The notes beneath the pieces are model-generated. The model worked only from the letters and a program-made list of their open reading frames with translations, was not told the DNA's origin and ran no database searches. Positions 1-9,709 of a stretch of DNA of 64,000 nt are shown here, one piece after another. The DNA comes from Prochlorococcus marinus str. MIT 9201 (GTDB taxonomy: Bacteria > Cyanobacteriota > Cyanobacteriia > PCC-6307 > Cyanobiaceae). Location of the stretch: assembly GCF_000759955.1 (NCBI RefSeq), contig NZ_JNAL01000005.1, positions 81,956 to 145,955 on the forward strand, written 5' to 3'. A program made the translations under genes and the position numbers. Each line of letters opens with the position of its first letter. Within the stretch, counting starts at the first letter, position 1.

Positions 1-1236
1 TTGAAAACCGCTATCAATAGATCTTGTAAGAGTATTTCCATCATATAATTCTTCTCTAATTCTCTCAAATATTAGAATATTTGCATCAACAGCCATACCA
101 ATGCTTAGTATAAGACCAGATATGCCGGGTAAAGTCAAAGTTACAGGAATTAAAGAATATAGAGCTAAATTAAAGCATCCATAAAGTACAAGAGAAAGAA
201 CTGAAACAAACCCTAAAATTCTATAATTAAAAATCATAAATACACCAACAAAAATTAATCCACTAATAGCTGCATAAAGACTTTTTAAAATATTATTGGA
301 TCCCAACAGAGCTCCAATAGTGTTAGTTTCAACTATTTCTATTGGCAATGGTAGTGAACCTCCTTTAAGTTGAACTTCTAATTCTCTCGCATTTTCAGCA
401 CTAAAATTACCGCTTATTGTTGCTGATCCACCTGTAATCCCAGTAGTAGCAAATTGACTACCAACAGAAGCTTCACTTATTGATTCACCATCAAGAATGA
501 TAGATAATAGTTGATCAGTTCCAGCAATTTTCTTTGTAATTTCTGCAAACTTTTCACCTCCAGAATTATTAAAAGTTAATAAAACTTCCCAATTACTATT
601 TGTTTGTTCTTGTCTCCTTCCTGCGTTGATAAGATCCTTACCAGATAAATCTGTTTTAATAAATAAATTTGCAATTTCTTTATCAATATATTTTTTAATT
701 TCAATTAACTTCTCATTTAAATCACTACTAGTAGATGAATAATTTAACTCTTGCTCTGTCTCTTTAAGGTCATCCTGAAAAGTTTTTAGAAGATTATCAT
801 CATATTTACTCCTTTCTAATAAGGAATATTGTTCAATTAATTCTTTAATATTGAATCTCTGAAGTTGCAAAGTTTTTAAATCTGTAGATGTTCCTTCTTT
901 CTGGGTCCTAAATTCTAATAAAGCAGTTTTTCCTAAAACTCTTGAAGCAACTAATGGATTTTGTTCTCCAGGTAATTCTAAAATCAATTGATCTCCTCCT
1001 AGGGTTTGCAAGTTTGATTCAGAAACCCCTAAATTATTAACTCGTCTATCTATAACCGAATTTACTGCTTCAAGTTCATCTTTTGTTACCTTACCTTCTT
1101 CTTTAATTATTTGTAGTGTAAGTTGAGAACCCCCTCGTAAATCCAATCCCAACTGTAATGGATAATTTATTAATAAATAAACAGATAAAGTAAGTAGAAA
1201 TATAATAAAAAAAAGCCAACCTTGCCTTCTTTTCAT
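1..1236 (-). CDS. secD: Protein translocase subunit SecD (3' end cut by window)
   Basis: SecD is a membrane component of the Sec translocon; with SecF it uses the proton gradient to help pull preproteins across the plasma or thylakoid membrane. The ATG at 1236 is followed by KRR, a first membrane segment and the family motif GLDLRGG. Near the window edge the frame reads the conserved SecD motif GMAVDANILIFERIREE. 412 codons are present and the C-terminal membrane segments lie outside the window. The start is 3 bases downstream of the pdhB stop, so the two are probably co-transcribed; secF usually follows secD but cannot be seen here. Identification is secure. Confidence 0.97.
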   Translation of the reverse strand, partial: MKRRQGWLFFIIFLLTLSVYLLINYPLQLGLDLRGGSQLTLQIIKEEGKVTKDELEAVNSVIDRRVNNLGVSESNLQTLGGDQLILELPGEQNPLVASRVLGKTALLEFRTQKEGTSTDLKTLQLQRFNIKELIEQYSLLERSKYDDNLLKTFQDDLKETEQELNYSSTSSDLNEKLIEIKKYIDKEIANLFIKTDLSGKDLINAGRRQEQTNSNWEVLLTFNNSGGEKFAEITKKIAGTDQLLSIILDGESISEASVGSQFATTGITGGSATISGNFSAENARELEVQLKGGSLPLPIEIVETNTIGALLGSNNILKSLYAAISGLIFVGVFMIFNYRILGFVSVLSLVLYGCFNLALYSLIPVTLTLPGISGLILSIGMAVDANILIFERIREELYDGNTLTRSIDSGFQ

Positions 1237-1239
1237 TGC

Positions 1240-2223
1240 CTATATACTCCCACTAATTAAATCTTCAACTTTTTCAACTATTTGATGTGGTTGTATTATT
1301 GTCAAATTCTCAAGATTTCCATTATACGGAGTTGGAATATCCTGACTAGATAATCTAATTGGTCGGGCATCAAGGTCATCGAAACATTCTTCTGTTATCA
1401 AGGCAATTAATTCTGCACCAATACCTCCAGTCTTCATACATTCTTCAACAATAATTACTTTATTTGTTTTTCTTATTGATTTTGAAATGGTTTCCATATC
1501 AAATGGTTTTAAACTTATTAAATCAATTAACTCAACATCTACTCCTTTTTTATCTAATTCTTCAACAGCTTTCAGGCAGTGATGTCTCATTCTTGAATAA
1601 GTCAATAAAGTAATATCTTTACCTTCTTTTACGACGTCAGCTTGATCTAAAGCGCAAATATAGTCCCCATCAGGTAATTCTTCAGACAAGTTGTATAGAA
1701 GAACGTGTTCGAAAAATAGAACCGGATTATCATCTCTTATAGCTGCTTTCATTAAACCTTTGGCATTTGTAGGTGTACTGCATGCAACAATCTTTATACC
1801 AGGGACCGCATGAAAATATGCTTCAAGTCTTTGACTGTGTTCGGCACCAAGTTGACGACCAACCCCCCCTGGTCCTCTAACAACTGCTGGTATCTTATAA
1901 TTACCTCCACTTGTATATCTAAGCATACCCATATTATTTGATATCTGATTAAAAGCTAAAAGCAAAAATCCCATATTCATTCCTTCAACTATTGGTCTTA
2001 ACCCAGTCATTGCTGCTCCCACAGCCATACCCGTAAAACTATTCTCTGCAATTGGAGTATCTAAGACTCTTAACTCTCCATATTTTTCATATAAATCCTT
2101 AGTTACCTTATAAGATCCACCATATTGACCAACATCTTCCCCCATAACGCAAACATTGACATCATTTGCCATTTCTTCATCAATTGCCTCTTTCAAAGCA
2201 TTAAATAATAATGTTCCAGCCAC
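1240..2223 (-). CDS. pdhB: Pyruvate dehydrogenase E1 component, beta subunit
   Basis: This is the beta half of the thiamine-diphosphate E1 enzyme, which decarboxylates pyruvate and passes the acetyl group to lipoyl-E2, feeding fatty acid synthesis and the tricarboxylic acid reactions. The N-terminal part has GEDVGQYGG and the TPIAEN loop seen in E1-beta subunits. The middle has [16 protein letters not shown], and the C-terminal transketolase domain has [14 protein letters not shown]. At 327 residues it is full length for the family. The start is GTG at 2223. It is directly upstream of secD (3-base gap). The alpha subunit is not in the window. Confidence 0.97.
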   Translation of the reverse strand: MAGTLLFNALKEAIDEEMANDVNVCVMGEDVGQYGGSYKVTKDLYEKYGELRVLDTPIAENSFTGMAVGAAMTGLRPIVEGMNMGFLLLAFNQISNNMGMLRYTSGGNYKIPAVVRGPGGVGRQLGAEHSQRLEAYFHAVPGIKIVACSTPTNAKGLMKAAIRDDNPVLFFEHVLLYNLSEELPDGDYICALDQADVVKEGKDITLLTYSRMRHHCLKAVEELDKKGVDVELIDLISLKPFDMETISKSIRKTNKVIIVEECMKTGGIGAELIALITEECFDDLDARPIRLSSQDIPTPYNGNLENLTIIQPHQIVEKVEDLISGSI

Positions 2224-2272
2224 AATTAATTACCTAATTAATCACATATATAATCCTACCACTTTGATTAAT

Positions 2273-2368
2273 TTATCCTCCTTCAGCAAAGGTTATAAGT
2301 AGTAATATTGACAAAATCATTCCTGGTGAAAGCAAAAGTATTAAAAGTCCTAGGTCAGGTAAAGACAT
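2273..2368 (-). CDS. Very small hydrophobic membrane protein, unrecognised
   Basis: A 31-residue frame opens with ATG at 2368. It begins MSLPDLG, runs through one hydrophobic stretch (about residues 7-26) and ends AEGG. Its size and shape resemble the one-helix subunits of photosynthetic complexes, but I do not recognise it as any named Psb, Psa, Pet or Ndh subunit. It lies between the DUF3082 gene and pdhB on the same strand, in a 180-base gap that otherwise has no gene. No strong Shine-Dalgarno sequence is visible. Conservation between strains would decide whether it is real. Confidence 0.5.
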   Translation of the reverse strand: MSLPDLGLLILLLSPGMILSILLLITFAEGG

Positions 2369-2403
2369 TTAAAGAAAGTGTTTTTTTTAATAATATTGGC
2401 AAT

Positions 2404-2706
2404 TCAACTTTTCTTCAGAAAAAAACTGCGAATAAATACAATAAAAAGTCCAATGCCAATAAAAGCAAAAGAAAAAGTTAGCAAAAAAGATAATCCAATT
2501 ATTAATGTATTAATACTCGAAGAAATATTTTGAACTATTTCAGAAGAATTAGATGGTTTATGTATTGAAAAATAAATTGCAATTTTATTACTTAAAAAAT
2601 AAAAAAAAATAAATAATAAAAAACTGGTTAATGATCCAACAATAAAATTTAATGGTCCTTTTTCAGGAATATTTTTTTCAATATTCTCATTACTATTATC
2701 AGCCAA
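2404..2706 (-). CDS. DUF3082 family membrane protein
   Basis: This 100-residue protein has a polar N-terminus of about 20 residues, a hydrophobic segment at about 22-45, and a second at about 68-95 ending in KK. The order and size match the cyanobacterial DUF3082 family, whose function is unknown. The start codon is TTG at 2706. It follows ispE on the same strand with a 22-base gap, so it is probably read from the rsmA-ispE transcript. The family assignment comes from recall of the pattern, not from a search. Confidence 0.75.
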   Translation of the reverse strand: MADNSNENIEKNIPEKGPLNFIVGSLTSFLLFIFFYFLSNKIAIYFSIHKPSNSSEIVQNISSSINTLIIGLSFLLTFSFAFIGIGLFIVFIRSFFLKKS

Positions 2707-2728
2707 AATAAAATTTGAAAAAAAAAAT

Positions 2729-3664
2729 TTAAATGAATGTTATTCCCTTTTCAAGGAAAGTGCAAACCCATGAATCGTAACCTTTCTTTCTAAACATTTT
2801 ATAATTTGCAGTTAATTCTTTTTTAGCAGTCTCTATATCTTTAAAGAGTGCAAAGCATGTAGGGCCTGATCCACTCATTGAAAATGTGAGACAATTTTCT
2901 AATTTAGAAAGTAAATATAATGCCTGCTTTACAGAATCATTTTCATTTTCAACAACTAGCTGCAAATCATTTTTAATAGAAAAATGTTGATTTTCAAAAT
3001 TTAAGTTATTTAAACCATTATTTCTTAAATTTTTTCTTATGTTCTCAATCATTTCTCTATTAGTAAGATATTTATCGCAAAATCTATTACTATATTTTTT
3101 ATAAGTTTCGGCAGTTGATACTGATACATTCGGATTTTTTAAAAGAATTGCTCCATATTGAAGGGTTGAATCTAATTTCTCCAAAATTTCGCCTCTTCCA
3201 AAACATAATTGAATACCACCATTTATAAAAAAAGGAATATCAGATCCTAAAGTTGATGCTAATGAACATAAAGTTTCTTGATCTAATTTCAAATCCCATA
3301 AATTATTAAGACCAATTAATGTTGCTGCTGCATTACTGGATCCACCAGCTAATCCTGCGCCAATTGGTATATTTTTTCTTAAAAATATATTCGCACCGCA
3401 GTCTATATTTGATTTTTTCTTTAATAGGTTTGCCGATTTAACAATTAAGTTATCATCAGATATGCTTAAATCATTACAATCAGACTTAAGTTTAATTAAA
3501 CCTTCATAATTAATTTCAAATTCTAAATAATCAGCAAGATCGATATTTTGCATAATCATTGCTAACTCATGAAATCCATCCTCTCTTTTACCAATAACTT
3601 CAAGATGCAAATTTATTTTGGCAGGAGATTTTATATTAATTTTCTTTTTAGCTAAATCTTGCAT
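2729..3664 (-). CDS. ispE: 4-diphosphocytidyl-2-C-methyl-D-erythritol kinase
   Basis: IspE phosphorylates CDP-methylerythritol with ATP in the MEP pathway, which makes isoprenoid precursors for carotenoids, the phytyl tail of chlorophyll, and quinones. The GHMP-kinase signatures are clear: the N-terminal substrate motif SPAKINLHLEV, the ATP loop PIGAGLAGGSSNAAA at about residues 91-105, and the C-terminal motif SMSGSGPTCFALF. Its 311 residues are normal length. The ATG start at 3664 lies 12 bases after the rsmA stop, an rsmA-ispE order that is common in cyanobacteria and other bacteria. Confidence 0.98.
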   Translation of the reverse strand: MQDLAKKKINIKSPAKINLHLEVIGKREDGFHELAMIMQNIDLADYLEFEINYEGLIKLKSDCNDLSISDDNLIVKSANLLKKKSNIDCGANIFLRKNIPIGAGLAGGSSNAAATLIGLNNLWDLKLDQETLCSLASTLGSDIPFFINGGIQLCFGRGEILEKLDSTLQYGAILLKNPNVSVSTAETYKKYSNRFCDKYLTNREMIENIRKNLRNNGLNNLNFENQHFSIKNDLQLVVENENDSVKQALYLLSKLENCLTFSMSGSGPTCFALFKDIETAKKELTANYKMFRKKGYDSWVCTFLEKGITFI

Positions 3665-3676
3665 ATACTTTAATTT

Positions 3677-4501
3677 TTATTTTTTAATTTTAATACAATT
3701 TTCTGCAAGCTTAATCCATTGTTCAATTGAAATATCTTGTGGTCTTAAATTAAAACAAACTTTTGAAGATTCAGATAATTCATTTATCTCTTCATTTGAT
3801 AGTATTGAATTAAGAGTATTTCTAAGCATTTTTCTTCTTGAATTAAACGAAATTCGAAGAAGTTTATCTATATATTTTTCTAGACTAATATCTAGTCTTA
3901 AATCATTTTTAATTGGTTCGAAAACTACTAAAGAAGAAAAAACTTTTGGAGGTGGACTAAATGATGAAGGCGGCACATCACATATTCTTTTTATTTTTGA
4001 TAAAAGTTGCATTCTTATACTAAGCGCACCAGCATTGGGACTTCCCTCTTTTGACAAAATCCTATCTACAACGTCTTTCTGCATCAAAAATATTATTTTT
4101 TCGTAATTATAGTTTCTTATAATGCCCAATCGACCTATGAAAATATCCAATATTGGGCCAGTTATATTGTAAGGAATATTTGCAATCACTTTTGTAATCT
4201 TCTTATTAATCGAATCTAAATTCACAGAAAGAATATCTCCCTGCTGCAGTGAAAACTTATCATTATTATTGAATTTATCATTTAATAAATTTATTAAATC
4301 TTTATCTAATTCAATTGCATGTAATTTTTTAATTTCTGAATCTAACAACTTAGACGTTAAAGCTCCTTTACCAGGACCAATTTCTAAAATAAAGTCATTT
4401 TTATTAAGAACAGCAATTTCTTTAATTTTTTCTAATATTTTTTTATTTACCAACCAGTGTTGTCCAAATCTTTTTTTTTGATAATAGTTTTTAGAATTCA
4501 T
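3677..4501 (-). CDS. rsmA: 16S rRNA (adenine1518/1519-N6)-dimethyltransferase
   Basis: RsmA (KsgA) dimethylates two adjacent adenines in the 3' terminal helix of 16S rRNA, a late step and checkpoint in small-subunit maturation. The frame starts with [12 protein letters not shown], has the SAM-binding motif [15 protein letters not shown] at about residues 40-54 and the catalytic NIPYN motif at about 108-112. The C-terminal helical domain contains NSRRKMLRN. At 274 residues it is full length. The ATG start at 4501 faces a divergent small gene at 4558 across a 56-base promoter gap. Confidence 0.98.
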   Translation of the reverse strand: MNSKNYYQKKRFGQHWLVNKKILEKIKEIAVLNKNDFILEIGPGKGALTSKLLDSEIKKLHAIELDKDLINLLNDKFNNNDKFSLQQGDILSVNLDSINKKITKVIANIPYNITGPILDIFIGRLGIIRNYNYEKIIFLMQKDVVDRILSKEGSPNAGALSIRMQLLSKIKRICDVPPSSFSPPPKVFSSLVVFEPIKNDLRLDISLEKYIDKLLRISFNSRRKMLRNTLNSILSNEEINELSESSKVCFNLRPQDISIEQWIKLAENCIKIKK

Positions 4502-4557
4502 CTAAAAGATAAATAATATGTTTAAATTAAATATGAATTTATTTAATCCTTTATATC

Positions 4558-4851
4558 ATGAGCTTATCAAAAAAAAATTTAGATAAACTCAATAAATTTA
4601 AAAATAAGAAAAATTTAAATAATAATGATAATTTAATCACCAATCCATTTAATTCAGAAGATCCCAATAAAATTTTTTATTCGTTAATTGATAATTCAGA
4701 ATCTTTAGAAGAGACTTCTAACGTTAATAATTCACTAAGAAAAAGTGAGATTAATCAAATTAATATGAATTCTAAAAAAGATAATTTTTCCAAGAAATTA
4801 ACAACCGAGGAGGAACTATATGATGAATTTAATTATCTTCTTGATGAATAA
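4558..4851 (+). CDS. Hypothetical Asn/Lys-rich protein
   Basis: This 97-residue protein is polar and very rich in Asn, Lys, Ser and Glu, with no membrane segment or recognisable motif. The C-terminus is acidic (EEELYDEFNYLLDE) and the N-terminus basic. The ATG at 4558 is 56 bases from the divergent rsmA start, and rlmH follows after 19 bases, so it may share a transcript with rlmH. The composition suggests a mostly disordered protein. I do not recognise a family. Confidence 0.7.
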   Translation: MSLSKKNLDKLNKFKNKKNLNNNDNLITNPFNSEDPNKIFYSLIDNSESLEETSNVNNSLRKSEINQINMNSKKDNFSKKLTTEEELYDEFNYLLDE

Positions 4852-4870
4852 TTAGTTTTGATATTTACTT

Positions 4871-5287
4871 ATGATTCATAGTAATAGATTAGCAATTTAT
4901 GCTATCGGCAAAATAAAGAAACTTTGGATTAGAGATGGAATTAATCAATACAAAAAAAGAATGCCTGAACTTATCATTAATGAGTTAAAGACTTTTAATT
5001 TAAATAATCTTAGATCCAATAACAATATTATTATCTGTCTAAGTGAAGAAGGAAAACAGTTTAATTCAGTTGAACTATGTTCCTTACTCTTGAATTTTAA
5101 AAATAAAAAAATTAATTTCTTAATCGGTGATACTGATGGAGTCAGTTCAGATATAAAAGAAAAATCAGATCTTGTACTAAGCCTGTCTCCTTTAACTTTT
5201 CCTCATGAATTAGCTAGATTAATCTTAATCGAGCAAATCTATAGAGCTATCTCTATATCAAACAACTCCCCTTACCATCGTTCCTAA
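4871..5287 (+). CDS. rlmH: 23S rRNA (pseudouridine1915-N3)-methyltransferase RlmH
   Basis: RlmH is a small SPOUT methyltransferase that methylates pseudouridine 1915 in helix 69 of 23S rRNA on assembled ribosomes. The C-terminal half carries the family signature: [10 protein letters not shown] for the SAM-binding knot, then [12 protein letters not shown], and EQIYRA leading to the terminal SPYHRS. At 138 residues it is normal length. It starts with ATG at 4871, 19 bases after a small hypothetical gene. The first half is poorly conserved but matches the fold in length. Confidence 0.95.
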   Translation: MIHSNRLAIYAIGKIKKLWIRDGINQYKKRMPELIINELKTFNLNNLRSNNNIIICLSEEGKQFNSVELCSLLLNFKNKKINFLIGDTDGVSSDIKEKSDLVLSLSPLTFPHELARLILIEQIYRAISISNNSPYHRS

Positions 5288-5361
5288 AAAGATTAGATTG
5301 AATCTAAAATTAATCTATAAAAGTTTAATAACTAACTATTTTTTGATTTTTTTTGCTATAT

Positions 5362-5375
5362 AGTACATATATACT
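5362..5375. promoter_or_regulatory. Putative LexA operator upstream of umuDC
   Basis: The bases AGTACATATATACT form an inverted repeat that fits the published cyanobacterial LexA pattern RGTACNNNDGTWCB with one mismatch (A where G is expected in the right half). It lies 12 bases upstream of the umuD TTG start, in the 100-base gap after rlmH, where it would overlap the promoter. Placement in front of an SOS mutagenesis operon supports the call. No LexA gene lies in the window. Confidence 0.6.
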
Positions 5376-5387
5376 ATTAATTTAATC

Positions 5388-5804
5388 TTGGATTCTTTTG
5401 ATTCGACTACTAAAACATTTAAAATCCCCTTATTAACTGATTCGGTATCGGCAGGGTTTCCTTCTCCTGCAGATGACTATACAGAAGAAAATATTGATTT
5501 AAACGAACATTTAATATCTAATCCTTTTAGCACTTTTTTTCTTAGAGTTAAAGGTGACTCAATGATAAATGCAGGAATTAAAGATAAAGATTTAATAATA
5601 GTAGACAAGAGCTTAACAGCCAGGCCAGGGAATATAATCATTGCAATGATAGACGGAGAATTTACAATAAAAAGATTATCTATAAAAAATAATGAATTAT
5701 ATTTAAAATCAGAAAATCATAATTATCCTGATTTTAGATTTAAAAACCATATTGATGTACAGATATGGGGAGTTGTTATTTATTCAATACATAGCTATTT
5801 ATGA
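5388..5804 (+). CDS. umuD: UmuD-like S24 peptidase, SOS mutagenesis subunit
   Basis: UmuD cleaves itself when RecA filaments form, and its processed form joins UmuC to make an error-prone polymerase. The 138-residue protein has an S24 serine peptidase domain with catalytic Ser58 in GDSM and Lys95 in FTIKRL. The likely self-cleavage site is Ala22-Gly23 in SVSAGF. The start is TTG at 5388. Its stop overlaps the umuC start by four bases (ATGA), so translation is coupled. A LexA-like box is directly upstream. It is too short to be LexA and lacks an N-terminal helix-turn-helix. Confidence 0.93.
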   Translation: MDSFDSTTKTFKIPLLTDSVSAGFPSPADDYTEENIDLNEHLISNPFSTFFLRVKGDSMINAGIKDKDLIIVDKSLTARPGNIIIAMIDGEFTIKRLSIKNNELYLKSENHNYPDFRFKNHIDVQIWGVVIYSIHSYL

Positions 5805-7087
5805 GAATTTCAAATATTGATGCAATAGCTCTTATAGATGCTAATAATTTTTACGCGTCATGTGAACAAAATATTAATCCTCATTTGAGAAATAAACCAG
5901 TAGTAATTTTATCTAATAATGACGGATGTATCATTGCAAGAAGCCCTGAAGCGCGAGCTTTAAAAATTAAAATGGGAACTCCGTATTTTAAGGTCAAAGA
6001 AAGACTAAATAAATTAGATGTAGCAGTCTTAAGCTCAAACTACTCGCTTTATGGGGATATGAGCAGAAGACTAATGAATTTACTGAAAAACTACTGTGAA
6101 CAGATAGAAATTTATTCCATTGACGAAGCATTCGTCTCGATTTCTAGACCTAATGATGAAAATCTATATCCTTGGGCAAGAAGCATAAGATCATTAATAT
6201 ATCAGAATCTAGGGATTACCATAACAGTAGGAATAGGAGAAAATAAAGTGAGAGCAAAAATTGCTAATAAACTAGCCAAAAATATTGATTATTCAGCTGG
6301 AATATTTGATTTAGCTAGAACCGAAAATGAGAATAATTATTTGAAAAGAATTAGCATAGATAAGATATGGGGAGTCGGGAAACAAACCTCTAATTGGTTG
6401 CAAAGTAAAGGTATTAAAAATGCGAGAGAACTAAGAGATATGGAAGAAAATGAAATCATTAAGAAATTAGGCATCGTAGGGAAAAGACTACAATTAGAAT
6501 TGAAAGGTCATAGATGCCTGCCCATAGAAAAAAACAAGAAATCAAAAAAAGAAATTCAGGTGAGTAGGAGTTTCGGCACGCCTATCACAAAATTAGAAGA
6601 CTTAACTCAAGCACTGGCAACTCACGCAATAAAAGCCTCTGAAAAAATGAGAAGTCAGAATTTGCAATCATCTAATATCAGAGTATTTGCTAGAACCAGT
6701 AAATATTCAAGTCAAAATTATCAAAGAAGTGCTCATAGAAAACTTACAAATGCAACAGATGACACAAACAATATTTTAAAGATAGTAGTTGAATTATCTA
6801 AAGAAATTTATAATCCCGAATATAAATTCTCAAAAGCTGGTGTTTTAATGCAGGATTTAACAAATAGCGAATATTTACAGCAATCAGTTATCAATTACAA
6901 ATCTCAGAAAGTCTTAAAAAAATCAACAAATCTAATGAAAACGATTGATTTATTAAATAAAAGATTTAATAACAATGCAATTACATGGGCCATCACAAAA
7001 AATCCACAAAGTTGGAAGATGAATAAGAATTTCTTAAGTCGCTCATCTACAACTGATATAGAACAAATCCCAACTATAGTGAAGTAA
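5801..7087 (+). CDS. umuC: UmuC, Y-family error-prone DNA polymerase subunit
   Basis: UmuC is the catalytic subunit of DNA polymerase V, which copies across damaged bases. The palm begins ALIDANNFYASCEQ, with the first catalytic Asp, and contains YSIDEAFVSIS at about residues 105-115, the second acidic pair. A helix-hairpin-helix follows (KIWGVGKQTSNWLQSKGI). The little-finger domain (about 245-350) and the C-terminal UmuC extension are both present. Its 428 residues are close to the usual 420-430. It overlaps umuD by four bases and ends 10 bases before the next gene. Confidence 0.96.
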   Translation: MRISNIDAIALIDANNFYASCEQNINPHLRNKPVVILSNNDGCIIARSPEARALKIKMGTPYFKVKERLNKLDVAVLSSNYSLYGDMSRRLMNLLKNYCEQIEIYSIDEAFVSISRPNDENLYPWARSIRSLIYQNLGITITVGIGENKVRAKIANKLAKNIDYSAGIFDLARTENENNYLKRISIDKIWGVGKQTSNWLQSKGIKNARELRDMEENEIIKKLGIVGKRLQLELKGHRCLPIEKNKKSKKEIQVSRSFGTPITKLEDLTQALATHAIKASEKMRSQNLQSSNIRVFARTSKYSSQNYQRSAHRKLTNATDDTNNILKIVVELSKEIYNPEYKFSKAGVLMQDLTNSEYLQQSVINYKSQKVLKKSTNLMKTIDLLNKRFNNNAITWAITKNPQSWKMNKNFLSRSSTTDIEQIPTIVK

Positions 7088-7097
7088 ACAAAATAGA

Positions 7098-7565
7098 ATG
7101 GAATTTATATTATTTTTGAGCAAATTAGATAAAGAGATTCTTAACTTATTAATGAAAGCAAACTACATAGTTGAAGAAAATAAAATTGAATGTCTATTAA
7201 ACAAAGAAATAAAAGGGCTACATAATTTTAAAGAAAATAAAATAATAATATGTACTGAAAATGCAAAAAAGAAAACAAATTTTAGAAATAAGAATCAAAA
7301 CCCAAATATAGATAACTTCAAAACAGAAAGGGCGATAAGAAAAGCATTAAGACACGAAGCAATTCATGCGATACAAAAATGTAATGACAATAAAACAATA
7401 GGGGATATAAAAAAATTAGAAAGCAAATTGCATCAAAGTAAAAGAAAAGCATTAGAGTTCTCTAGTTCAAATTTTTCTGGGACTTATGCGAAAGAAGTAG
7501 AAGCTTATGTTCTTGAAGATAAGCCCAAAAAAGTTAAAAACTTGATTAAAAAATACTGCCTATAA
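7098..7565 (+). CDS. Putative HExxH zinc metallopeptidase, ATP23-like pattern
   Basis: This 155-residue Lys-rich protein carries RHEAIHAIQKC at about residues 85-95. HEAIH is a canonical HExxH zinc-metalloprotease motif, and its context (a hydrophobic HAI followed by Cys) resembles the mitochondrial ATP23/M76 family. No signal peptide or membrane segment is seen, so it would be cytosolic. It lies 10 bases after umuC on the same strand and could belong to the SOS operon, which hints at a stress role; that is inference. The third zinc ligand is not identified, though a Glu-rich stretch (EVEAYVLED) follows. It could be a non-catalytic relative. Confidence 0.65.
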   Translation: MEFILFLSKLDKEILNLLMKANYIVEENKIECLLNKEIKGLHNFKENKIIICTENAKKKTNFRNKNQNPNIDNFKTERAIRKALRHEAIHAIQKCNDNKTIGDIKKLESKLHQSKRKALEFSSSNFSGTYAKEVEAYVLEDKPKKVKNLIKKYCL

Positions 7566-7581
7566 ATTAAAAATTTTTATA

Positions 7582-9615
7582 TTAACTAGCGAGGAAATTG
7601 CCACAACGTTGTTTGTCTAAGAAATTTATATGTTGTCTTTCTACGTAATATAATTCCTGAAACTTAATGGCATCTGAGTTTAAATCCTTAAAAAGATCAT
7701 CAATCTCTTTACTTGTATTTGAAGAACCAGAAGAAGGATTATCTATTAAAATGGATATACAATTTTCTAAAGTTTTTAATCTTTGAGATCCCCAAGATTC
7801 TATTAAATGTCTACATCTTTTTAGAGAATTGTATTTCTCAAGAAGTGATAATGTTCCTAGTAAATTGTCCTTAGGATTACTCAACAATGTTAAAAACAAC
7901 TCATTTGGATTAATAAAAATATTAATTTTATTTGATGATTCAGGATTATTGAGAGCTAAGTAATCAGGCAGAAGTGAAATTAAGTTAATAGAAGAAAAAT
8001 CTTTTTGAAGATTTTGTCTATTTGATTGTTTTAAATCATTTAAGTAATTTAGACCTAAATTATTTTGTTCAATTTTTGAAATAGCTTCCCATAGACTTTG
8101 AATATAACTAGTATTAAAAACATTAATTTCTCTTTTAAGAAATTCATCACGAATAAAAAGTCGAAGATCAGGACAATGTAAATAATAAAATATTATTTCA
8201 GATTCATTTTTTTCACGCCGAGAAATTTCATTTGGTTGTTCAAATTTTTTTGATCTACCATGCCAACGAAATCCCCTAACTTGATTTCTTAAATCTTGTT
8301 CAAACTGTATCGCTAACCTTGCTTGTCCTTTACTTAATCGTTCGGAAACTTTTTGCAAGTAATGAGTTCTTATTGATGATTGAGGTAATTTGCTCAATAA
8401 TTTTACCAATAAAGAAATTACACTTTGGAAATTTTCAGACTTAGTTAAATCTTTATCTTTAAAAATCTGATCAATCTCCCAATCAATCCAAAAGGATGAA
8501 TTATCAATTAAGTTATTGTAATCTTCTGGAGTATGATTATTCAAAAATTCATCAGGATCTTTAAAATCATTAAGTTGAAGTATCTTTAGATTAATTTGAT
8601 CATGGAGAGATAAGCTTTCAACTTCTTTTATTACTCTTTTGGTAGCTAATATTCCTGCATTATCAGAATCAAAATTTAAGATTATATTTTTATTATCTGT
8701 ACATCTACATAATTGAGAAATTTGATACTTATTTAATGCAGTTCCTAGGGAGGCTACAGAATTAGAAATACCTTTTGCATGAAGAGAAATTACATCAAAG
8801 TATCCTTCAACAATAATAGCTTTATCTGTTTTCCTTATATTGCTAGATGCTTTTTCAAATGCAAATAACATTTTCCCTTTTTCAAATATCTCTGATTCAG
8901 GTGAATTAAGATATTTGGGTTCCTGTCCATCAAGAGATCTTCCACCGAAGGCAACTACTCGTCCTTGCATATCATGAATTGGAACTATTAATCTATTTCT
9001 AAAACGATCATATATCTTGTCAGAATTATCTTTTGAAATTGCAAGACCTGAGGCCAATATTAAATTAGTTGGGAATTTTTCTACCTTGGATAAATAATTA
9101 AATAAATCATTCCATGAATTCGGGGCGAAACCCAATTCAAATTCATCAATAACTTTATTACTCAATTTTCTCTTGGATCTTAAATATTCCATAGCATCAA
9201 CACCAACAGAATTATTTAGTTGAGACTTAAACCAATTTTTAGTGACTCTTAATATTTTATAAAGTTCTTCTTTTCTAGATAATTGTTTTTTATAAGCATC
9301 GACTTGGGGACCCTCAAGATTTTCAACATTTACATTATTTTTTTTAGCGAGAGAAAGTACAACATCTGAAAAATTTGCACGAGTAAATTCCATTAAAAAT
9401 TTAATAGAATTACCACCAGCACCACAAGAAAAACAATAATAAAATTGTTTACTTGGTGATACTGTCATAGATGGCTTAGTATCATCATGAAAAGGACAAA
9501 TCCCAACAAATTCCTTGCCTTTTTTCTTAAGAACAATATGTTCAGATATAACGTCAACAATATCTGCCTTTTCCTTTACCTCTTGAATAGTTCTTGGGTG
9601 TATAGAGTGAACCAT
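7582..9615 (-). CDS. dnaG: DNA primase
   Basis: DnaG makes the RNA primers for replication. The N-terminal CHC2 zinc finger is seen (CPFHDDTKPSM, then FYYCFSCGAGG), followed by the catalytic core and the Toprim domain with IIVEGYFDVISLH and LNFDSDNAG. The C-terminal region that binds the replicative helicase is present but divergent. I chose the ATG at 9615 (677 residues, MVHSIHPRTIQEV), because the longer frame to 9630 would need TTG and adds only five residues. It is divergent from the EamA transporter gene across a gap of about 94 bases. Confidence 0.97.
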   Translation of the reverse strand: MVHSIHPRTIQEVKEKADIVDVISEHIVLKKKGKEFVGICPFHDDTKPSMTVSPSKQFYYCFSCGAGGNSIKFLMEFTRANFSDVVLSLAKKNNVNVENLEGPQVDAYKKQLSRKEELYKILRVTKNWFKSQLNNSVGVDAMEYLRSKRKLSNKVIDEFELGFAPNSWNDLFNYLSKVEKFPTNLILASGLAISKDNSDKIYDRFRNRLIVPIHDMQGRVVAFGGRSLDGQEPKYLNSPESEIFEKGKMLFAFEKASSNIRKTDKAIIVEGYFDVISLHAKGISNSVASLGTALNKYQISQLCRCTDNKNIILNFDSDNAGILATKRVIKEVESLSLHDQINLKILQLNDFKDPDEFLNNHTPEDYNNLIDNSSFWIDWEIDQIFKDKDLTKSENFQSVISLLVKLLSKLPQSSIRTHYLQKVSERLSKGQARLAIQFEQDLRNQVRGFRWHGRSKKFEQPNEISRREKNESEIIFYYLHCPDLRLFIRDEFLKREINVFNTSYIQSLWEAISKIEQNNLGLNYLNDLKQSNRQNLQKDFSSINLISLLPDYLALNNPESSNKINIFINPNELFLTLLSNPKDNLLGTLSLLEKYNSLKRCRHLIESWGSQRLKTLENCISILIDNPSSGSSNTSKEIDDLFKDLNSDAIKFQELYYVERQHINFLDKQRCGNFLAS

Positions 9616-9709
9616 TGAGATTTTTATCAAAAAATAAATAATGATTTATTTGTTATAGTTCAAAATCAAATAAGAATCTACTTAATTTCACAATAAAACT
9701 ATTTTTTAA

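Noticed and set aside
3618..4106. Plus-strand frame of 162 codons
   Set aside because: It is the reverse side of rsmA and the ispE start, both certain genes.
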